Origin: Pelagisphaera sp964404745
GTDB lineage: Bacteria; Verrucomicrobiota; Verrucomicrobiia; Opitutales; Opitutaceae
Direction: 5' to 3'
DNA length: 64,000 nucleotides
Assembly: GCA_964404745.1 (NCBI GenBank)
Contig: CAYOLG010000005.1
Span: 1 to 64,000, forward strand
The notes beneath the pieces are model-generated. The model did no database searches and was not told where the DNA came from. It was given only the letters and a program-made list of their open reading frames with translations. The position numbers and the translations under genes were made by a program. This document shows positions 9,999 through 19,008 of the stretch, piece by piece. Each line of letters begins with the position of its first letter. Position 1 is the first letter of the stretch.

Positions 9999-10155
9999 TG
10001 GCGCATAGGCGTCAATTACCCACAGCAACGAGGGTTTATCGGTTGGTTTCGGACTGTAGGAGCGGCTTTACGCCGCGATCTCCATAGGGTTAACTGTAGA
10101 AGCTATCGCGGGATTAACCCGCTCCTACAATTGAATGCGACATAAGTTGAAGCTT
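9999..10155. repeat. Candidate MITE-like element carrying a family C hairpin
   Basis: It starts with GCGCATAGGCGTCAATTA, the end motif shared with elements at 28290, 39901 and 62517. It encloses a long inverted repeat at 10055-10130 whose outer arms read TGTAGGAGCGG and CGCTCCTACA. A degenerate copy of the end motif in reverse may close it near 10145. It fills most of the 290-base space between the AraC gene and the dehydrogenase. Confidence 0.55.
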
Positions 10156-10254
10156 TTGGGCAGTTGCGGAATCGAGCTCATTCCTCGTTACGTCTGGGTT
10201 GCCCCATTAGCAAATTTCTGATTCATGTACCGGGATATTCTCCGATTTTCTACT

Positions 10255-11691
10255 ATGCGTTACGTCCCCTACATCCTCATTGCCGTCTGCGCAGCCATCG
10301 CAGCGCCCCTTTCACTTTCGCAAAAGCTTCCGAAAGGGCTTAAAGGACCCATCGAGGAGCCAATAGAAAAGGGCGACATTGTCGTTGCCGTCGTCGATCG
10401 GTTTCGGTTGCCCAAAACTACCGATGCGATCGTTGAAGGGGCGACGACCCATGCATATGCTCGCATACAGTATCTCAATCCTGTCGGCGACGGATCGGGT
10501 AGATTGGCGATCAACGATTTGCGCGGACCGCTCTACATCACCGATGAAAAGGGGGAGTCTCCGCAACTTTATTTGGATCATCGGGACTACCCGCTTTCCT
10601 TCGATGCATCCATGATGCCAAACGAGACCGGCTTTGCCGGTTTCGCCTTCCATCCCGACTTCTCTAGGAAAGGAAAACCTGGATACGGGAAACTGTACAC
10701 GGCCTTTAGCGCGGCGTCTGGTTCGGGAGAGGCCGACTACCACAAGGATGATAATGGTAGTCACGAAAGCGTTTTGGTAGAGTGGACTACCAAAGATCCT
10801 CGGGAAGTCCCTTTTAAAGGAACGCATAGGGAGCTGTTCCGCGTTGGCCAATTCGCGGCCAACCATAGCATCGGAGCCCTGGTTTTCAATCCCTCAGCCC
10901 GGCCCGGCGATGCGGAATATGGGCTTCTGTACTTTTCGCTTGGAGATGGTGGAGCTGGTTTCGACCCCATGGATTACGGTCAATCGCTGGCTAGCCCGCA
11001 CAGCGCGATTCTCAGGATCGATCCACTCGACACTTCGGGTGGAAAAGCGTATGGAATTCCTGAGGACAATCCATTTATTTCTCGCGAGGGCGCCGCTCCA
11101 GAGATTTGGGCCTACGGTTTGCGTCACCCACAGCATTTCTCCTTCGATCGGTCCGGGAAAATGTACATTACCGAGATCGGACAGAAGGAAGTCGAGGAGG
11201 TCAATATCGGTATCAAGGGAGGTAATTACGGTTGGCGTATCCGGGAGGGCACCTACGCTTCTGGATACGACATCGATGGGGTGGAAGTAGGGCCTGTATA
11301 CGATTGGCCTTACAAAGGCCCAGAGGTATTCGTGGAGCCGGTTGCTCAATACGATCACGATGAAGGTCGGGCCGTGGGAAGCGGGTTCGCTTACGAAGGC
11401 TCGAAGATCGAGGCCTTGAAAGGCAAATACCTTTTTGCCGATATCGTTCGCGGACGTATCTTCGTTATCGATACGGAGGGGCTCGAACCAGGCAAGCTGG
11501 CTGAAATATCGGAGCTTCGACTTTCATTCGACGGCGAAGAAAAGGATCTCATCGATGTCGCCGGCTATCCCAATACATACCATCCTGGATTGCGGGCGGA
11601 CCTGCGCTTCGGAATCGATGAAGAGGGGGAGATCTACCTTTTAACGAAGGGCGATGGCTGGGTTCGAAAGCTGGTGCCTGCAGAGAATTAG
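10255..11691 (+). CDS. Secreted PQQ-type sugar dehydrogenase-like protein (478 aa)
   Basis: Beta-propeller of the soluble glucose/sorbosone dehydrogenase (GSDH) family. These enzymes oxidise sugars outside the cytoplasm, often with PQQ. The ATG at 10255 is chosen over the one at 10225 because it begins a clean signal peptide (~1-22). Family landmarks are G-F-A-G-F-A-F-H-P-D-F near residue 120, the N-H-S-I-G-A-L-V-F-N-P stretch, and W-A-Y-G-L-R-H-P-Q-H-F-S-F-D followed by E-I-G-Q and N-Y-G-W-R. It is the first gene of a seven-gene plus-strand run, 43 bases before a DUF1552 gene. The cofactor and substrate are not proven by sequence. Confidence 0.88.
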   Translation: MRYVPYILIAVCAAIAAPLSLSQKLPKGLKGPIEEPIEKGDIVVAVVDRFRLPKTTDAIVEGATTHAYARIQYLNPVGDGSGRLAINDLRGPLYITDEKGESPQLYLDHRDYPLSFDASMMPNETGFAGFAFHPDFSRKGKPGYGKLYTAFSAASGSGEADYHKDDNGSHESVLVEWTTKDPREVPFKGTHRELFRVGQFAANHSIGALVFNPSARPGDAEYGLLYFSLGDGGAGFDPMDYGQSLASPHSAILRIDPLDTSGGKAYGIPEDNPFISREGAAPEIWAYGLRHPQHFSFDRSGKMYITEIGQKEVEEVNIGIKGGNYGWRIREGTYASGYDIDGVEVGPVYDWPYKGPEVFVEPVAQYDHDEGRAVGSGFAYEGSKIEALKGKYLFADIVRGRIFVIDTEGLEPGKLAEISELRLSFDGEEKDLIDVAGYPNTYHPGLRADLRFGIDEEGEIYLLTKGDGWVRKLVPAEN

Positions 11692-11734
11692 TTCTAGACA
11701 GTGGACGATTGATCGCGTTTCTCGCAAATCTACA

Positions 11735-13021
11735 ATGCCAGGCAAGTTTAGTATAGATCGTAGAGCATTTTTGCGAGGCTTGGGTGGAGCCATGGTAGCT
11801 TTGCCGCGTCTCGAAATAATGGCGGCTAGCCAGCCGCAAGTTCCCGTGCGCATGGTTTGCGTAGGTACGAGTTTTGGCTTCGTTCCCCACTTGTTTTTCC
11901 CCAGCCAGACAGGCCCTGATTATGCGGTTCCCAAGCTCCTCGAACCACTCGCTCGGCATCGCCAGAATTTTACCATATTCTCTCAGCTTGACCATGGGGC
12001 AGAAGCTGTGGGCGGCCATAGCGGAGTTCATGCTTTTCTGTCCGGCATCCGTTCCAAGAACGCCAAGGGTTTTAAAGAGGGGAATATCACTCTAGATCAG
12101 AAGGCTGCAGAATTCGTGGGAGCGGCGACACGGTACTCATCCATGCAGTTTAGCTCTGGAAGCTCGGCGGGCAATCAACTCTCTTGGACAAATTCTGGTG
12201 TAGCGATTCCTCCGATACAAGATTTGCGCGTATTGTATTCCCTGCTTTTTCAGAACCAGGAGTCCGGCGAAGTGGATATTCTCAGGAGAGCTTATCAGGA
12301 GGAAAAGAGCATCCTTGATCTCGTGAAGATAGACGCTGACCAATTGATGAGGCGCGTCGGGAAAAGGGATCAGGAAAAGCTGGATCAGTATTTCACTTCA
12401 GTAAGGGAATTGGAAAAGCGTTTAATTCAGTCTGAAGCTTGGCTCGATCGCTCGAAACCGAAAGTCGAATATAGATTGCCACGTGGGGCTGATGAGATGG
12501 ACTTTGTCGATCGCGTTCCGATCTACTATGAGCTCATCACGCTTGCTTTGCAGACGGACTCTACCCGCGTGATCACCTTTGAGATATCCGACATTGGGGG
12601 AAATTCAGGCGGATTTCCTATCACTAAAGGCTACCACCAATTGACTCATCATGGAAAGGTGGAGAGCTACATAGACGAGCTTTCGGTTATCGAGAGTTAT
12701 CATACGAAACAGTTCGCTCGTTTTCTCGATCAACTAGCGGCAGTAGAAGAGCCAGGGGGGAAGACGCTATTGGACAGTACCATGGCTCTGCTTGGCAGCG
12801 GCATGGGTAACGCGAGTTCGCACAGCAACAGAGATTTGCCGTTGCTGCTCGCAGGGGGTGGGTTCAGGCATGGCCAGCATGCTCGGTATGAAAAGGACAA
12901 GAGTCGCGGGACGCATACGCCTGCGAGCAATCTCTTTGTCTCCATGTTGCAACGATTCGGCGCTGAGGTAGATCAATTCAATTTGTCTACGGGAAGCCTG
13001 ACCGGGCTAGAGATTGCTTAG
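11735..13021 (+). CDS. DUF1552 family exported protein (428 aa)
   Basis: The start at 11735 gives a Tat-type leader with D-R-R-A-F-L-R-G-L-G-G; earlier in-frame starts would bury it. The body matches DUF1552, a sulfatase/DUF1501-like fold common in planctomycetes and Verrucomicrobia, with G-G-H-S-G-V-H-A-F-L-S-G and L-D-S-T-M-A-L-L-G-S-G-M-G-N-A-S-S-H. This family almost always precedes a DUF1592/DUF1588 cytochrome protein, as it does here (stop codon 8 bases before the next ATG). A role in extracellular carbohydrate oxidation is inferred; no reaction is established. Confidence 0.9.
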   Translation: MPGKFSIDRRAFLRGLGGAMVALPRLEIMAASQPQVPVRMVCVGTSFGFVPHLFFPSQTGPDYAVPKLLEPLARHRQNFTIFSQLDHGAEAVGGHSGVHAFLSGIRSKNAKGFKEGNITLDQKAAEFVGAATRYSSMQFSSGSSAGNQLSWTNSGVAIPPIQDLRVLYSLLFQNQESGEVDILRRAYQEEKSILDLVKIDADQLMRRVGKRDQEKLDQYFTSVRELEKRLIQSEAWLDRSKPKVEYRLPRGADEMDFVDRVPIYYELITLALQTDSTRVITFEISDIGGNSGGFPITKGYHQLTHHGKVESYIDELSVIESYHTKQFARFLDQLAAVEEPGGKTLLDSTMALLGSGMGNASSHSNRDLPLLLAGGGFRHGQHARYEKDKSRGTHTPASNLFVSMLQRFGAEVDQFNLSTGSLTGLEIA

Positions 13022-13029
13022 AGTTGACT

Positions 13030-15579
13030 ATGCGAATCACTGTTTGCCTAAGCCTTTGTCTTTTCTCGTTCCGCTTCGCCATGGCCGAGCCCCAGGCTCT
13101 AGGTCCAGAGGTAGGCGAGTTCATTCAGAAGTACTGTCTCGATTGCCATAACGACGACAAAGAGAAAGGGGACAGGTCTTTCGAATCGTTACTGATGGAT
13201 TTGACGAATCCAGAAGAGACTTACGTTCTCGAGGAAATAGTGGATCTGCTGAATCTCGGCGATATGCCTCCGGATGAAGAAGACGTCTTGCAGCCGTTAT
13301 CTGTGGAGCGTAGCGAATTTATAGATACGATAACCGCCTATTTGCTGTCTTTGGAGGAAAGCCGATCTCCAGCGGAAACCATTCTTAGGCGTCTCACTCG
13401 CTACGAGTATAAAAACACTATGAGAGATTTGCTCGGAGTCGTTCCCGAGGTTATGGACGCGACCAAGCAGTTCCCCGAGGACCAGGAAACCCATGGCTTC
13501 AAGAATGTTGGAGCGGGGCAAGCCCTTTCCCAGCATCAGCTCTCATTGTATATGCAAGCCGCGCGGACCTATCTGGATTCGGCTTTGGTTTTTGGGCAAG
13601 TGGAGCCGCAGACTCGTTTCTGGAGGTTTGGTCCGGAGGATTTCACCAAAGACACGCGCGGCAACGCGACGATCAAGTATCGCGTTTTAGACGAGACGGG
13701 CAAATTTTTCGATATCGGACATGGCGAACCTGCCGATCGAAGGCCTAATGCGCCTCTGAAGTTCGTTAATGAAGGGGTGCCGTCGAGCGGGTACTACAAG
13801 ATATCGGTAGTCGCTGAGGCGGTGGGCCGCTACAATCCCTACGATCCCGAAGTCCTTGGATTGGATCTGGCGTCTCCTTTGAAACTAGGTGTTTGGCATG
13901 TGCCAGAGAAACGCTTTCTGCAAAAGTCGAGCACGGAAGGCCGGCACTTGGTAGAGGTATTCGATTTGCTAGATAATGAACCCTCCACCTTCGAGGCCAT
14001 GACCTGGATGCCGGAAGGATCGATCCCATTTATTAACTATATCAATGGTCCTGGCGCCGCCAAAGGAATCCTGAATCGGGTGATCAATGCCTACCATCCT
14101 TACGCCAAAATTCCGGGGAATGCGGATATCGATCGCATGAAGGAACAAGGTCTTCCGCTTCCTGAAAAGCAGATCGATCCGGAAACCCGCGTGTACATAT
14201 CCCAGTTTTACGTGGGGCCACGAGTGCGTGTTTACGAAATGAAACTCGAAGGTCCGTTCATTAAGGATTGGCCTCCGCTTGGGCATCAAAATTTATTTGG
14301 TAAAGTGACGGATCCCGCAAAGGTGGACATTCCGAGCGCTCTTACCCGCTTCGCTTGCAAGGCATTCAGACGCCCCGTCCAGCGATCGGAAATAAAGCAT
14401 TACATCGAATACGTTGAAGACCGGATCAATTCGGGAGTGGGCCACGCTGAAGCCATTAAATTCGGGTTGGCAGCGATTCTCGTATCGCCTCGCTTTCTAT
14501 TTCTCGACGAAGGGGACGTTGAGTCTGGTTTGAAGCTAGATGCTTTTGAATTGGCTTCTCGTCTCTCCTATTCGCTATGGGCATCGATGCCGGATGATGA
14601 GCTTTACGATTTAGCTGTATCTGGAAAATTGCTACAGAAAAAAGCGATGCTAAAGCAAGTCGAACGCTTGCTTGATGATTCGCGTTCAAGCGAATTTGTT
14701 AAGCGTTTTCCTGAAGCTTGGTTAAGGCTGGATAAGATTGGGACTATGCCGCCAAGCGGATCCCAATATCCGTCTTACTATGCTAAGCGACTTGAGTCGG
14801 CGATGAAAGAGGAGACAAGATTGTTTTTCGATCACGTTCTTCGAAACAATCGGCCTATAACGGATTTTTTGGATGGATCTTACTCCTTTGTAAACGATGC
14901 ATTGGCTCTGCATTACGGTCTCGAAGGCGAGTTTGGAGAGCGATTTCAGCGTGTGGATTTGCCTGGCTCGGCCAGGCGTAGTGGATTGATTGGCCATGCT
15001 AGCGTGTTGACCGCTACGGCCAATGGGGTGGAGACATCTCCAGTTGTAAGGGGTGTATGGATACTGGAAAATATATTAGGTACGCCGCCTTCTCCGCCGC
15101 CTCCAGATGTCCCGCCAATCGAACCGGACACTCGGGGCGCAACTACTATACGAGAGCAATTAGCCAAGCATCGGGAAATCGAAACATGCGCGGATTGCCA
15201 TTCCAAAATCGATCCGTGGGGATTCGGGCTAGAGCATTATGATCCGATAGGAGGATTTCGCGACCGCTACTCCATTTTTTATGGAGAGGGGCGTATAGCT
15301 ATGCGAAAACCAGGGTTGCCCGTTGACGGATCAACTAGGCTGCCATCTGGTCAGACGCTGAAAGACGAAAGGGATCTAAAGAAAGCGCTTGTAGAGCGGG
15401 AAGATCTCTTCGCCCGCAATTTGGTTAGCAAATTGCTGGTATATTCGACAGGCAGGGAGCTTACTTTCAGAGATCGAGTGGAAGTGGGTGAAATAGTAGA
15501 TAGAGCGAAGGAAAATGGATACGGTTTTCGAGATCTAGTGTTGGATGTTTTTGTCAGTTCTATATTCCATAATCGTTAA
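13030..15579 (+). CDS. DUF1592/DUF1588/DUF1585 planctomycete-cytochrome protein (849 aa)
   Basis: Large exported protein. A signal peptide is followed by a cytochrome-like motif C-L-D-C-H at residues 36-40. Next come the DUF1587-type R-R-L-T-R-Y-E-Y-K-N-T-M-R-D-L-L-G-V segment, a middle carbohydrate-binding-like region, and the DUF1592/1588/1585 blocks. A second C-A-D-C-H at ~720 sits in the block reading K-I-D-P-W-G-F-G-L-E-H-Y-D-P-I-G-G-F-R. A TTG two codons upstream is possible, but the ATG at 13030 is preferred. It pairs with the preceding DUF1552 gene. The heme motifs suggest electron transfer outside the cytoplasm; the substrate is unknown. Confidence 0.92.
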   Translation: MRITVCLSLCLFSFRFAMAEPQALGPEVGEFIQKYCLDCHNDDKEKGDRSFESLLMDLTNPEETYVLEEIVDLLNLGDMPPDEEDVLQPLSVERSEFIDTITAYLLSLEESRSPAETILRRLTRYEYKNTMRDLLGVVPEVMDATKQFPEDQETHGFKNVGAGQALSQHQLSLYMQAARTYLDSALVFGQVEPQTRFWRFGPEDFTKDTRGNATIKYRVLDETGKFFDIGHGEPADRRPNAPLKFVNEGVPSSGYYKISVVAEAVGRYNPYDPEVLGLDLASPLKLGVWHVPEKRFLQKSSTEGRHLVEVFDLLDNEPSTFEAMTWMPEGSIPFINYINGPGAAKGILNRVINAYHPYAKIPGNADIDRMKEQGLPLPEKQIDPETRVYISQFYVGPRVRVYEMKLEGPFIKDWPPLGHQNLFGKVTDPAKVDIPSALTRFACKAFRRPVQRSEIKHYIEYVEDRINSGVGHAEAIKFGLAAILVSPRFLFLDEGDVESGLKLDAFELASRLSYSLWASMPDDELYDLAVSGKLLQKKAMLKQVERLLDDSRSSEFVKRFPEAWLRLDKIGTMPPSGSQYPSYYAKRLESAMKEETRLFFDHVLRNNRPITDFLDGSYSFVNDALALHYGLEGEFGERFQRVDLPGSARRSGLIGHASVLTATANGVETSPVVRGVWILENILGTPPSPPPPDVPPIEPDTRGATTIREQLAKHREIETCADCHSKIDPWGFGLEHYDPIGGFRDRYSIFYGEGRIAMRKPGLPVDGSTRLPSGQTLKDERDLKKALVEREDLFARNLVSKLLVYSTGRELTFRDRVEVGEIVDRAKENGYGFRDLVLDVFVSSIFHNR

Positions 15580-15612
15580 TGGGTGTACCCCTTTCAGTGA
15601 ACACTTAGAATT

Positions 15613-16353
15613 ATGAGCCCATCCGGATCTCCTCAATTGTCTGACAAGACCCGAGCTCGGCTTGAATTGGCCAGCACGCCGACCATCGCGACGCTGCTAT
15701 TTAAGCACGGCTTTCGAAACGCTTACATTCAAGGAGTGGCGGCTTTGAACAAGTCTGACCGAAAGTTGGTAGGCCCGGCTTTCACCCTGCGCTATATAAT
15801 GGCTCGCGAAGACACGGACCAGCTTTCAGCCTTTCGCGAACCGGATCATCCCCAACGTTTGGCGGTAGAGACCTGCCCTGAGGGTCACGTCTTGGTGATG
15901 GATTGTCGCCAGGATGCCTCGGCGGCCTCGGCAGGTTCCATTCTCCTAACCCGCTTAGAGGTTCGCGGCGTTGCTGGTTGCGTTACCGATGGAGGGATAC
16001 GCGATGCTGAAGGGGCCTGCGAGTTGAGCATGCCTATATTCACGGCCAAGCCCTCGGCCCCGACTAACCTGACCAAGCATCACGCGGTAGATATGAATGT
16101 TCCCATAAGCTGTGGAGGGGTGCCGGTGTATCCAGGGGACGTCATTGTCGGTGATGGCGATGGGGTGATGGTCATACCGGCTCATATGGTGGATCAGATC
16201 GCAGAAGAAGCTGAACCGATGGAGGAATACGAAGCCTTCGTATTGGAAGAGGTACGGCGGGGCGTGCCAATCATCGGGCTTTATCCGCCTACGGATCCTG
16301 AATCTCTCGAACGCTTCGAAGCTTGGAAGGCGAAGCGGAGTCAACAGCAATAG
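15613..16353 (+). CDS. RraA-like / HMG-CHA aldolase family protein (246 aa)
   Basis: Cytoplasmic protein of the RraA/dimethylmenaquinone-methyltransferase-like family, which includes class II 4-hydroxy-4-methyl-2-oxoglutarate aldolases. The diagnostic stretch is V-A-G-C-V-T-D-G-G-I-R-D-A-E-G near residues 117-131, carrying the R-D pair. Also visible are V-Y-P-G-D-V-I-V-G-D-G-D-G-V-M-V-I-P. It is longer than RraA itself (about 160 aa), which favours an aldolase or related catabolic enzyme over an RNase E inhibitor. It follows the cytochrome gene by 33 bases. Confidence 0.85.
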   Translation: MSPSGSPQLSDKTRARLELASTPTIATLLFKHGFRNAYIQGVAALNKSDRKLVGPAFTLRYIMAREDTDQLSAFREPDHPQRLAVETCPEGHVLVMDCRQDASAASAGSILLTRLEVRGVAGCVTDGGIRDAEGACELSMPIFTAKPSAPTNLTKHHAVDMNVPISCGGVPVYPGDVIVGDGDGVMVIPAHMVDQIAEEAEPMEEYEAFVLEEVRRGVPIIGLYPPTDPESLERFEAWKAKRSQQQ

Positions 16354-16448
16354 CGATTTTGAGGGCCGTTGAGGACAGGCAATTATCGCCAGACTTTGGT
16401 GGAAAACAGCCAGAGGAGCAAGATACGTGGAATCATAAAACCCCGGTA

Positions 16449-17554
16449 GTGTTTTCTCCCTTATTCGATTGGCCACCGAAACCCATGGCCATCCTATCCG
16501 TGTTAGCTAAGCGGTGGGTAACCTTGTCTCGCAACGCCCTGTTTTTGCTGATGGCTTTTCTGGTTTATCGCTACTTGTTGCCAGACTCGTCGGTTACCCA
16601 GTCGCTATCCCTGAGCTGGGTTTTGCCCGTTCTCTTCCGCAACTACCTATTCATGCTATTGGTCGCCGGTGGGCTTCACCTCTATTTCTTCACCTATCGC
16701 GGGCAAGGCAAGCGGCTCAAGTACTTGGCTCGCGAACAATTCGAAAAGAGCGGAAAATTCTCTTTTCGCAGTCAGTTGTGGGACAATGTCTTTTGGTCGT
16801 TGGCTGGTGGAGTGCCGATTTGGTCGCTTTACGAAGTGGGCTATCTCTGGGCGCTCGGCAATGGGGTGGTTCCAGTATTCTCCATTTCCGAACATCCAAT
16901 TGTATTCGTTTTGTGGTTGCTGTTTTTGCCCATACTTGCCTCGTCGCATTTTTATCTGATTCACCGACTGCTGCATTGGCCCCCTCTGTACAAGAGCGTG
17001 CATCNNNNNNNNNNNNNNNNNNNNNNNNNNNNNNNNNNNNNNNNNNNNNNNNNNNNNNNNNNNNNNNNNNNNNNNNNNNNNNNNNNNNNNNNNNNNNNNN
17101 NNNNTTTTATCTGATTCACCGACTGCTGCATTGGCCCCCTCTGTACAAGAGCGTGCATCGATTGCATCATCGGAATATCCACATCGGTCCCTGGTCGGGA
17201 ATGTCGATGCACCCGGTAGAGCACTTAATCTACATCTCCTCGGTTCTCGTGCACTTCATCGTCCCATCGCATCCCATAATCCTCCTTGTTCATCTCTACA
17301 GCAGGTGCCTAGGACCGGCTTTTTCGCATGCGGGCTTCGAAAAACTCTTGGTCAAGGACAAGGCCTGGGTGGAAGCGGCGGATTTCCATCATCAATTGCA
17401 TCACCGCTATTTCGAATGCAACTACGGTACGGTTGACGCTCCTTGGGACCGATGGTTCGGCTCTTATCACGATGGTTCCGATGAAGCGACGGCGAGAACG
17501 CGAGAACAGCGACGTCGGATGTATCGAAACCGCTCTTTCAAAACTGAAGCTTAG
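16449..17554 (+). CDS. Sterol-desaturase-like membrane protein (split by false gap)
   Basis: Fatty acid hydroxylase/sterol desaturase family, an integral membrane di-iron oxygenase. Several hydrophobic segments are followed by histidine boxes H-F-Y-L-I-H-R-L-L-H, H-R-L-H-H-R-N-I-H and H-H-Q-L-H-H. The 100 N at 17005-17104 separate two identical 55-base copies. Collapsing them gives one protein of about 316 residues in one frame. The start is uncertain: GTG 16449 keeps the S-P-L-F-D-W-P-P-K-P segment typical of this family, ATG 16485 is the first ATG, and a TTG at 16323 overlaps the upstream gene. The substrate could be a sterol, hopanoid, carotenoid or lipid. Confidence 0.82.
17005..17104. 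other. Assembly gap (100 N), probably false (overlapping contig ends)
   Basis: The 55 bases ending at 17004 are identical to the 55 starting at 17105. As at 3459-3558, one copy plus the Ns should be removed. The histidine-box protein then reads through without a break. Confidence 0.9.
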
Positions 17555-17557
17555 AAT

Positions 17558-18967
17558 ATGAATACCTCTCAAACGCGCCCCTGGCTTTTTGCCATTTCTC
17601 TTTTAATTTCGATCCTATCTGCTGAAGGGCAGCCGCTTGCTGTAAAAGGAGACTTGATCCTGTCGAACCCTTTTGCGGGATCCCTAGAAAAGAAAAAGTT
17701 GGTAGATATCGGGAGTGGGTGGAAGCGGAGAGTGAGCTTTGGCGACTGGACCGTTCTTGCCGACGGTTCCGTTACAGCCAAGAATGTTCCCGAGGATGGT
17801 CACGGGCCGGTGCTTACCTATATCGCTCCCGTTCGTGATCTTGTCATCGAATGCGAATTCAAGATTCCTGTCGCGCCTCTGCAGAATCGCCACTTTCGAA
17901 TTTTCCTGGACCATTTGGACTATGCAGGCCACGCGATTCAATCGACAGCCAATGTCAGCTCGGTCTTTCGGCCTGTGGGACTTACCCTCCAGCACATTAG
18001 CAGGACCAGAGACGCGGAGAAACGGTTGCTCAAAGATATCGAGTTTGGGCCTGTGGAATTGGATTTGAATCCAAATACTTGGTACAAAATGAGATTGGAT
18101 ATAGTTGGCGATAGGGCCTGGACCGTTGTCAATGGCGTATCGCTATATGGGCGAAATCAGGTTATCGATGTCGAGAAGTCGAAGATTGGTCTGAACCCGG
18201 GCATCGCTGGAGGAAGTATCCGTAATTTCAAGGTTTGGACGGTGGCGGAAGCTAATGAAGACGCAGGCGTGGCGGAAGCGCTGGAGGAAATCAACGAGCG
18301 CTTTGAAAATACCGAGGTCGAGATCGTGGAATGGCCCGTGGAGATACGCCAAAAATTGGGAAGTCTCAAGAAACTAGCTTTCATGGCCTATCCAGCCAAG
18401 CGCCCGTCGGGCAAGTTGCCCCTATTGATCGCATTGCATGGGGCTGGCGGGAAAAACATGAGCTTGCGAGATCAACTCATTCGGTCTTCCAAGGTCAAAG
18501 GATTGGCTTTAGCTGAACTGGCCGGTAAGGATTTAATTCTGCTAGAGCCGAATTCAACCGATAGTTGGGATCCGAATACACTGGATCATATGCTCGACTT
18601 TGTTTTGGAAAATTTCGACCAGATCGACGAGAATCGGGTCTACGTTATGGGCCACAGCATGGGCGGCACGGGGACTTGGAACTGGATACGCCAATCGCCG
18701 AATCGTTTCGCAGCCGCAGCCCCCTGTGGATTTGGCTCGGGAGCCAGTTCGGAAGGAATCGAAAAGCTCATCCATCTCCCCGTCTGGGGTATGGTGGGTG
18801 GAGATGATGGCAAGAATGTCGTTTCGGTACAAACGATGGTGGACAACTTGCGAGCTACCGGAAATAGCCGGGTTCGGCACACGGCATTCCCGGGAGCCAA
18901 ACACTCCCAAGGAAATGCGGCGGTTTTCAGTTCGACCGAACTGGTGGATTGGATGCTAAGCCATTGA
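17558..18967 (+). CDS. Secreted DUF1080-like domain fused to an alpha/beta-hydrolase esterase (469 aa)
   Basis: After a signal peptide (~1-25), the N-terminal ~215 residues resemble the DUF1080/LamG concanavalin fold, including N-T-W-Y-K-M-R-L-D-I-V-G-D-R-A-W-T-V-V-N-G. A short acidic helix links to an alpha/beta hydrolase (~255-469). The nucleophile elbow is G-H-S-M-G-G (Ser367), the likely acid lies in G-G-D-D-G-K-N, and the His in G-A-K-H-S-Q-G. It starts 3 bases after the desaturase-like gene, so co-translation is likely. The catalytic half resembles secreted feruloyl/acetyl-xylan-type esterases. The first half may bind or hydrolyse carbohydrate. Substrate is not determined. Confidence 0.85.
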   Translation: MNTSQTRPWLFAISLLISILSAEGQPLAVKGDLILSNPFAGSLEKKKLVDIGSGWKRRVSFGDWTVLADGSVTAKNVPEDGHGPVLTYIAPVRDLVIECEFKIPVAPLQNRHFRIFLDHLDYAGHAIQSTANVSSVFRPVGLTLQHISRTRDAEKRLLKDIEFGPVELDLNPNTWYKMRLDIVGDRAWTVVNGVSLYGRNQVIDVEKSKIGLNPGIAGGSIRNFKVWTVAEANEDAGVAEALEEINERFENTEVEIVEWPVEIRQKLGSLKKLAFMAYPAKRPSGKLPLLIALHGAGGKNMSLRDQLIRSSKVKGLALAELAGKDLILLEPNSTDSWDPNTLDHMLDFVLENFDQIDENRVYVMGHSMGGTGTWNWIRQSPNRFAAAAPCGFGSGASSEGIEKLIHLPVWGMVGGDDGKNVVSVQTMVDNLRATGNSRVRHTAFPGAKHSQGNAAVFSSTELVDWMLSH

Positions 18968-19008
18968 TGGCGCTCACGTATCGCAGGTTCGGTGGGCTTT
19001 TTTGAACG

